The notes beneath the pieces are model-generated. The model was given only the letters and a program-made list of their open reading frames with translations. It was not told the DNA's origin and made no database searches. The translations under genes were made by a program, and so were the position numbers. From Siderastrea siderea (lineage: Eukaryota; Cnidaria; Anthozoa; Scleractinia; Rhizangiidae): 64,000 bases of DNA. Below are positions 57,728 to 64,000 of the stretch, in pieces. The DNA lies in the NCBI GenBank assembly GCA_964030785.1, contig OZ034979.1, positions 14,120,583 to 14,184,582 on the forward strand, written 5' to 3'. The stretch's first letter is position 1, and each line of letters opens with the position of its first letter.

Positions 57728-57943
57728 ATGGTCGAAAATGCTGGTCAAACTCCTTCTTTAAAAGACCAAATTTTGCGCAAAGAAGTGGCTGTGTTTAAAT
57801 GTACGTTTCTTCTCTACGTTTTAGAACCTGATTTTGAGATTCACACCTATGTTGCTCTATGTGATATACCATCATTAAAACGGAAACGAAAGTCCGGACA
57901 CTTAATAAGCGAACAGTTACATCACCTTAAAGTTAGGATATAA
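57728..57943 (+). CDS. hypothetical 71-codon open frame (unit C)
   Basis: Same as the unit B frame (Phe variant). No domain is recognised. Confidence 0.2.
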   Translation: MVENAGQTPSLKDQILRKEVAVFKCTFLLYVLEPDFEIHTYVALCDIPSLKRKRKSGHLISEQLHHLKVRI

Positions 57944-58009
57944 AGTCAATAGGCGCCACTTGGATTTAAGTCAAACGTGGATATGTGTGACATATTACAC
58001 AGGACATGA

Positions 58010-58482
58010 CATTGGAGATAGTCATTGACATTGACATTGGACATTGACATTGACATTGACATTGGCATTGACATTGGACATTGACATTGGACATTGACAT
58101 TGACATTGGACATTGACATTGACATTGGTTTTCTGGTCCCCCACTCACTGTCTGTTTTGCGAGGGTATTACTCAGAGACTTGATACTGTCAAAGCAGTAC
58201 CAAAAGCCATTCAGAGGGTAGCATCGAGTGCCCAACTTGACTCATTGTGGCCAGATGTTGGACATTGGAGATAGTCATTGACATTGACATTGGACATTGA
58301 CATTGGACATTGACATTGACATTGACACTGGACATTGACATTGACATTGGTTTCCTGGTCCCCCACTCACTGTCTTTTTTGCGAGGGTATTACTCAGAGA
58401 CTTGATACTGTCAAAGCAGTACCAAAGCCATTCAGAGGGTAGCATCAAGTGACCAACTTGACTCATTGTGGCCAGATGTTGC
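58010..58482. repeat. GACATT microsatellite tandem (unit C)
   Basis: Copy of 4091-4563 with the same hexamer count. Confidence 0.9.
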
Positions 58483-58905
58483 TTCATAGCTAAGTGGTCG
58501 AACATTTCAACGGCTTGAGTGGCACCAGGAATGTCGTTTTATAGACACGTTTTAGAGACACAGCAGGGGGCAATTCATTGTTTCGTGGGGGCACTCCCCA
58601 GGGGTTGGTTACCCCAGCTCGTGTTTTATCCCAGACGAATAACTGAAATTGCTTTTACAATGTTTGAAGTTCATTTTGCCAATACATTGGATGGTGTGTC
58701 ATGAGATTACCACTCTCACTCATTGTTGCCAGGCTTCGCATCGGATGACTTTTGATGAGGTTCCCTGGTCCCCCCAAATTCCTTTTTTTGTGTTTTTTTA
58801 TTCTAATTTTTTTTTTCTATGATATATAAATGTCAACCCAGCATCCTTCATAGCATCCATCCGTCATAAATGCCAATGCAACATCCATGTATAAAGCCTT
58901 GAGGC
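58483..58905. other. noncoding spacer (unit C)
   Basis: Copy of 4564-4986. No gene is recognised. Confidence 0.4.
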
Positions 58906-59667
58906 TTACTTCCTTCTCTTCGGTCTTCTCTTTTGAAAGATGTTTTTCACTTTGTTTCTGATTCGATCAAAGCTGTTATCTTCTAAGATTTGCTGGAGTT
59001 GTGGAGTTGAACTGAAAATTTTTGTGATCTCAGGATTTCGTGGGCATTTCTCATATTTAGAGAGAGCTTCGTCAATTAGTTTCGTGTCCTCCTCGTCCCA
59101 GTCTAATCTTGCACTTTGTAGAGATCCATGCCCTGATGTCGTCTCCCCTGGGCTGTCATCAGGGACCTTAAAAGGGTCAATTGTTGGTTGTTTTTCTTGA
59201 AGGTAACGCACCCTGTCTGTTACCTTCTTGATCTTTTCTGGCGACGTCAAAGCTTTCATCAGGATTGGGTGTTCCCTCATTTTAGCCATAACCACTTTCT
59301 TCCGCATCGGTGAATGTTTTTCAATTTCTGGTTGAAAGACCTCCTTAACTGCTTGATGCTCTTCTTCAGACAAAGGCCTCTTTGATGGTGAGCACTCTGC
59401 TTGATCTTCCTGCTCGTCACACTCTGGAGCTCTTTTCTTAGGTGAAGGTTTGGTGAAATTCTTGATTTGTTCTGCAGCCTCAGCGGCTTGGTCCGTGAGG
59501 CTATCTCGTAGGTACCACTTTTTGGCAGTATAATCAGAGTGGCACATGAGGCGACGGAGTGGTTCTTCATCAATCTTTTTCCTTTTTTGCTTTTTCTTGT
59601 ACATGATGGTGACTATCCATTTACGGAAGTCTGTCGCGCTGATCATGGTGTCTGGACGAACAGACAC
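58906..59667 (-). pseudogene. C-terminal recombinase-like frame (unit C)
   Basis: Identical protein to units A and B, with the same phase conflict and non-ATG start. Confidence 0.55.
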
Positions 59668-61538
59668 AGCATTATGAGAAGGTCTCGGGCCGCACAGTAT
59701 TCTGCAACTGTAAGTTCTTTATCAGCTTCTGCAGACGTGAACGCCTGTCGTCCTTTCAAAGCTGGTTCGGAGTTCATTATGGCTTCCACGTCTGCATTAG
59801 TTAGTATGTTGTCGCATTCCTTGAGATATTTTTCCCAGCTGTCTTTCGGTGTTTCTTTGGTGACGGTCCTTCTCCATCCCTTCAGATCCTTGCACAGGTC
59901 TGACAGAGCGTCTTTGGTCACTGGATCAATTTTTGGCAGGTGCGATCTAGTGCCTTTCTCGGTAACATATTCTAGGAAGTTTTGCAAACTGCCCAGGTAG
60001 GACTTGAGCGTACCACATGCCTTCTTGGTCAAGTTGGACACTACCCAATCTAGCCAAACCTTGTTACCTTCTTCATCTGCGATAATGGTAATATCGTCTC
60101 CTTTTGGTTCGATCTCCTCCAGGATGGTCCTGACCTGGCTGGCATGCTGAAGACGTTTTCTTTCTTTGTGGAAGCCAGCAGCTGGAGTGAACGAGTACTT
60201 GTAAAAGCCAATCAGCCACCTGTGGCGGTCTGTCCTCGAGTTAGGATCTTTGAAGAAATCCTCTTGCATGCAATGTACGGTGTCGTCATTATCATCGCTG
60301 ACATTGTCACTAGGAGGTTTACTCTTCGCCGCTGGGCTTGGTGGTACAATGTCCAACTCATCGATAGCTTCCTCGTCACTTGCCGACTGCATGGTGACTT
60401 CTTCCACAATTGGTAGCTCAGGTAATGGTAGATGAGATGGCACTGATGATGGCGAGACTTTCTTATCCTTAGTTGTTGTTGAATCTGGGGATGGTATGGA
60501 TGGTTGTGACACATTAGGTTCTATGCTACGGAGCTCTTCTTCCAGTTCCTGGTACCGCCTTGCTACTTTGAGGCTGAGCTTGTAAACAGCACTTCCTGGC
60601 TTCATACGATGTTTGTTTTGCAGGTGCTCGGGAAGGTAGCAGCCCAAGTAGTTGCAAGCTTTCTCTGAGCACCAACGCTTCCATCTCCCCTTGATGGTCT
60701 TTCCTCCTCTTGTAGTACGTTTGGGCCCTATTGTCTTTTTTGGGTCCAAACCCAGGGCAAAGTATTTGTCGACATCTTGCTCGATGATGTGACCTTTTCG
60801 GTAATGTACGTTTTGTAGATGGCGCTTCAGATTTGGCCCTACATAGCCACGGCAACCGCTTGGGACCATGCATTTGCGGTCAATGTGGTGACTCCACGGA
60901 TTTCTCTTTTGATTGTCTCCATTATTGTCATCCTCTTCGTCTTCCTCCACACCTGCTTGACCTTTCTCATCCTCATCCTCGTCTTTCTCTCCTTCACCTT
61001 CCTCTTCATCTTTCTCTTCTTCATTCTTCTCTCCTTCCTCTTCACTTTCCTCTTCCTCATCCTGTTCTTCTTGCGCATCTTCACCCTCCTCTCCTTCTCC
61101 ATCCTCCTCCAAGGTGTCACCTTCTTCTTCTCTTCGGGAGGCTTCCATTTGTTCCACCTTAAGTAGCATGTCTGTCGTTAAACAAATGTCCTTGACCAGA
61201 GTCAGTGTATCCTCTGCAACATCCTGTCCATTTAGGACAGGATGGACGGTTGGCGTTTTGTCCGAGAGGCAATTGTAGGCATACATACAATACTTAAGTG
61301 CCGTCCGTGCCATCCTCGCTGTGAATTGAAGTTTGAGTTTCTCGGCCGCTGCTTCAAAGTAGACAAATTCTGATAAGTCGTCTTTCATCCTACTCTTTGC
61401 ACCTTTCGCTGCGGGATTAAACACTTCTGGCGCATTGAAGGGGAAGCCCTCCTTAAGGTGAAGTAGCTCTTGGGCATTGTGATTGCATTTGACAGCTCGT
61501 GTTAACAGATCAATAAGGGTTGTGAGACGGTTTTCCAT
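59643..61538 (-). CDS. zinc-finger, core-binding recombinase-like protein (unit C)
   Basis: Identical to the unit B protein (Glu at residue 389). The frame is fully open, with no sign of decay relative to the other copies. Confidence 0.6.
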   Translation of the reverse strand: MENRLTTLIDLLTRAVKCNHNAQELLHLKEGFPFNAPEVFNPAAKGAKSRMKDDLSEFVYFEAAAEKLKLQFTARMARTALKYCMYAYNCLSDKTPTVHPVLNGQDVAEDTLTLVKDICLTTDMLLKVEQMEASRREEEGDTLEEDGEGEEGEDAQEEQDEEEESEEEGEKNEEEKDEEEGEGEKDEDEDEKGQAGVEEDEEDDNNGDNQKRNPWSHHIDRKCMVPSGCRGYVGPNLKRHLQNVHYRKGHIIEQDVDKYFALGLDPKKTIGPKRTTRGGKTIKGRWKRWCSEKACNYLGCYLPEHLQNKHRMKPGSAVYKLSLKVARRYQELEEELRSIEPNVSQPSIPSPDSTTTKDKKVSPSSVPSHLPLPELPIVEEVTMQSASDEEAIDELDIVPPSPAAKSKPPSDNVSDDNDDTVHCMQEDFFKDPNSRTDRHRWLIGFYKYSFTPAAGFHKERKRLQHASQVRTILEEIEPKGDDITIIADEEGNKVWLDWVVSNLTKKACGTLKSYLGSLQNFLEYVTEKGTRSHLPKIDPVTKDALSDLCKDLKGWRRTVTKETPKDSWEKYLKECDNILTNADVEAIMNSEPALKGRQAFTSAEADKELTVAEYCAARDLLIMLCLFVQTP

Positions 61539-64000
61539 GATTAGCGAATACGTAGGAATGTTTCTAAGGCAAAAGTAAACCCGGAATAACTTTGCCGTAG
61601 AATAGGCCTTGTAAACAGGAGGTCAAATGGTAAAATCCCCTTAAAGTTGTTAGCAGTTAAAGTTAAGCCTCGTTTTCATGCTAAGTGCATATTTACGTCC
61701 GCCATATTGGAAAAACTTCAACAGTTAATAACTTTGCAAGGTTTAAAGCTCTGTCTCAACTTTCCACGTGACTTTGATCACAACAGGCCCAACCCAGAGC
61801 AAGAATTTGCGCAGCTACAAACGGTTGAAATTTCGACCTTATTAGCTATTCATACCTCAATAACTCGTTAATAGATTGAGCAATTTTCACGAAACTTGAA
61901 TCAAAGGCTTCCTTGCAAGGCTATGTATCTGGGTTTGGCCACTGAAAGCCTTCAAGTGTTGTAAAAACCGCTTAAAAACCACTCAATGGTTATGTACTTC
62001 ATAAATTCTCTACTATGCTAGCGTAACCATTGACTACGCAAAAGTAAACACTTCCCACGGAACAAAAATCTTATTGACAGATGCACGAGGACCTTATGTC
62101 ATGTTCCTGGTAGTTAGTTTACTCTTGCATGGTCTTTAAACGGTGTAAATAAATTAAAAATATGGAGCACAAAAAACGTGTATGCTTGTCTTGAATGCAC
62201 TCCAATGCTTGTCTTGAATGCCAACCTCATGTCTGTGCACTGGAGTGTCCTTATAAGTACTGTAACAGTGTTTTGTTTATAACTATGACAGATTAAAAGC
62301 TTTTTTCTTCAAATTTGGTGGAAAATTATACTTTTATTTCTCTTTTCTGTGCTTAAAGGATTTTTAATTATCTTTAAAATTTAATGAGATACGAACAGGT
62401 CAATTTGTCGTGCAATTTTGCCACTATGCTATAATAGGGTAAGGGGTACATACATTTATTTTTGTAGGACTAGTTTTAAGATCTGCTGTTCTTTCTTGGT
62501 AGACTGTTAGGTATGTTAATAGTGTCTAATCTGGTTAATATTATTATTATTATTGTTATTAATTTATTTTTATTAACGAGAGATTGCTAGTTAAAGTTGT
62601 TCTTCAAGTTCTTTCCCAAGGCCAAAAAATTTTACAGTTTTTAAAAATTTGTATCTTCTTGTAATTTCAATATGTTGCCTTGAACTTTGACTATGATTTA
62701 GGACTACTATAGTACTATAGCATAAAAAAATTGACATTTGCATCAGTGATTGACAAGTGACAAACAGTTTGTGCTAACAACCTGTTTTTTTCAAAAATTC
62801 GTTGTGTTAACTGAAGGGCAAACTTTGGTCGACCATAACTCATCAATGAACAAAGCTATTGCAGCACGGTTTCCTTCATCTTCTAGAGCATTAATAACTG
62901 AAGAAGTGTACAAGAGGTTAAAGGAAAATATTTAAATAAATACAAGATATTATAAGAAATATTAGGTATTCATATTTTGCAGCAAAACACACAGTACTAA
63001 TTTCGAAAAATTCTCAAAACCTCAACTGTAAGGGTTAGGAAACCAAACTCACTAATTTTATACAACCAACCATGGCCTCAGTAGTGATTAATGTTAATAT
63101 TAGAGGTCGAGGTCAAAGGTTAAACTTTCTAAGAAAACTGTTGCAAATAGTACAATTTTTTCTTAATTGGCCGTAAATGGCATTGTATAACTTATCACCG
63201 TTTAACTTTAAAACCGTCATATTATTTTGGCGGCTAGAATAAGTCTTGCCCTAAATAACGCTGTGTTCAATTCATCTAAAGAATCTATTTGAGCTCAGAA
63301 AAAAATCAGATTGACATGGGCCATTTTTGTAAAACATGGTCGATGTGCCCTCCTTTTTGAGACTTTGAAGGGCCATATCTTCACGAAGAAACAAGTTTGA
63401 TAAAAGAAAATTACACCAACGTCTTCCGCTCAGTAAGATCTTTAAAACGATAGTAAATACTGATGTTTTTGTTAAGATTCGAATTTTTTAAAAGCAACAA
63501 GGTGTGAAGTCGATTTCCCCTCTTTGCCTAAAATAGGGTCTTCACGCCAGAAAAAAATTCAAAATAAAGTAACCTGTTAATCAAATGACGTGAAAACTAC
63601 AACAAGTCAATTTTGTCACAAAAGGAATAAGTGGGCCAAATGTCAGACCTTAACCCTTAGATTTAGTCATTTTGGAATTTTTTCAAACCAGTCACATTTT
63701 CGAGTAAGAGAAAACTGATCTCCAAAACTCATACTCAGATGTTAGGCATATGCCTTTACTGGATTTTTTCAGAACCAAAATGTTCACTTTTTTAAATGCG
63801 AGGGTTAAGAAATGGCTTTCTACCGCTCAAGGGGGAATAGAGTTAACCCTCCATAACCAGATTTTGAGCCACTTAGGCAAAGATTTTCAACGATTCCCCC
63901 ATTTTGTTGAGTCCCCTCCCTTTTTTTGACTTCAAACCAGCGTAAAAGGTAGAAACATTGACCAATGAAACTGAAACTTTAACAAAATAAAAAACAGGTC
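61539..64000. other. right half of the element (unit C, partial)
   Basis: Copy of 7620-10081 without the 17-bp deletion. The frame ending at AATAAA is at 62750-62935. No firm gene. Confidence 0.5.

Larger units (their letters stand above)
54613..64000. repeat. tandem macro-repeat, unit C (partial, 9,388 bp)
   Basis: Third copy, equal in length to unit A base for base over its visible part (constant offset of 53,919). It carries the unit B/C state at 56396, 57807 and 60373 but the unit A state at 55030, at the 17-bp indel and at 63576, plus a private change at 56891. It runs off the window inside the recombinase-like element. Confidence 0.95.
57055..64000. mobile_element. tyrosine-recombinase-like element (unit C, cut by window end)
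   Basis: Copy of 3136 onward. The last 115 bp, including the inverted terminal unit, lie beyond the window. Confidence 0.5.

Overview
The window looks like repeat-rich nuclear DNA of an invertebrate animal, most likely a cnidarian such as a stony coral. The basis is AT-rich sequence full of decayed eukaryotic transposons: BEL/Pao LTR retrotransposon pieces, a tRNA-derived SINE, a non-LTR retrotransposon tail, a Polinton/Maverick-type relic and a tyrosine-recombinase-like gene. The species cannot be read from the sequence. There are no bacterial operons, no rRNA genes and no clear host housekeeping genes.

The main structure is a very large tandem repeat. One composite unit of about 27 kb occurs head to tail: unit A at 694-28109 (27,416 bp), unit B at 28110-54612 (26,503 bp), and unit C at 54613-64000, cut by the window end. 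Bases 1-493 belong to a preceding unit. A run of exactly 200 N (494-693) replaces what the other units show to be about 12.7-13.6 kb. The copies are almost identical, with a few substitutions, a 17-bp indel, a 44-bp indel, a G-run length change and one extra 939-bp repeat in unit A.

Each unit alternates two kinds of DNA. The first is a block of about 12.5 kb of dispersed, mostly decayed elements (1477-14009, 28893-41406, 55396-end). In order it holds: a BEL/Pao LTR fragment joined to protease and integrase remnants; a 7.06-kb element with terminal GTTGAG-type minisatellites carrying two minus-strand reading frames (631 and 253 codons) that look like the two ends of a zinc-finger tyrosine recombinase with the middle of its catalytic domain missing; a second BEL/Pao integrase piece ending in a complete-looking 247-bp LTR; a SINE; a minus-strand relic with a 'F54H12.2-like' protein followed by an adenain-type cysteine protease; and a non-LTR retrotransposon RT tail. 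The second is a satellite block of 14-15 kb (14010-28892, 41407-55395) built from a monomer of about 134 bp, with seven-monomer (939 bp) higher-order repeats and two orientation switches.

No working pathway is evident. Apart from the 631- and 253-codon frames, every recognised coding relic carries frameshifts, stops or truncation. The interest lies in the macro-repeat, the hidden gap content, the split recombinase-like gene amplified with the unit, and the structured satellite. Short open frames inside the satellite are by-products of the repeat and are not listed as genes.
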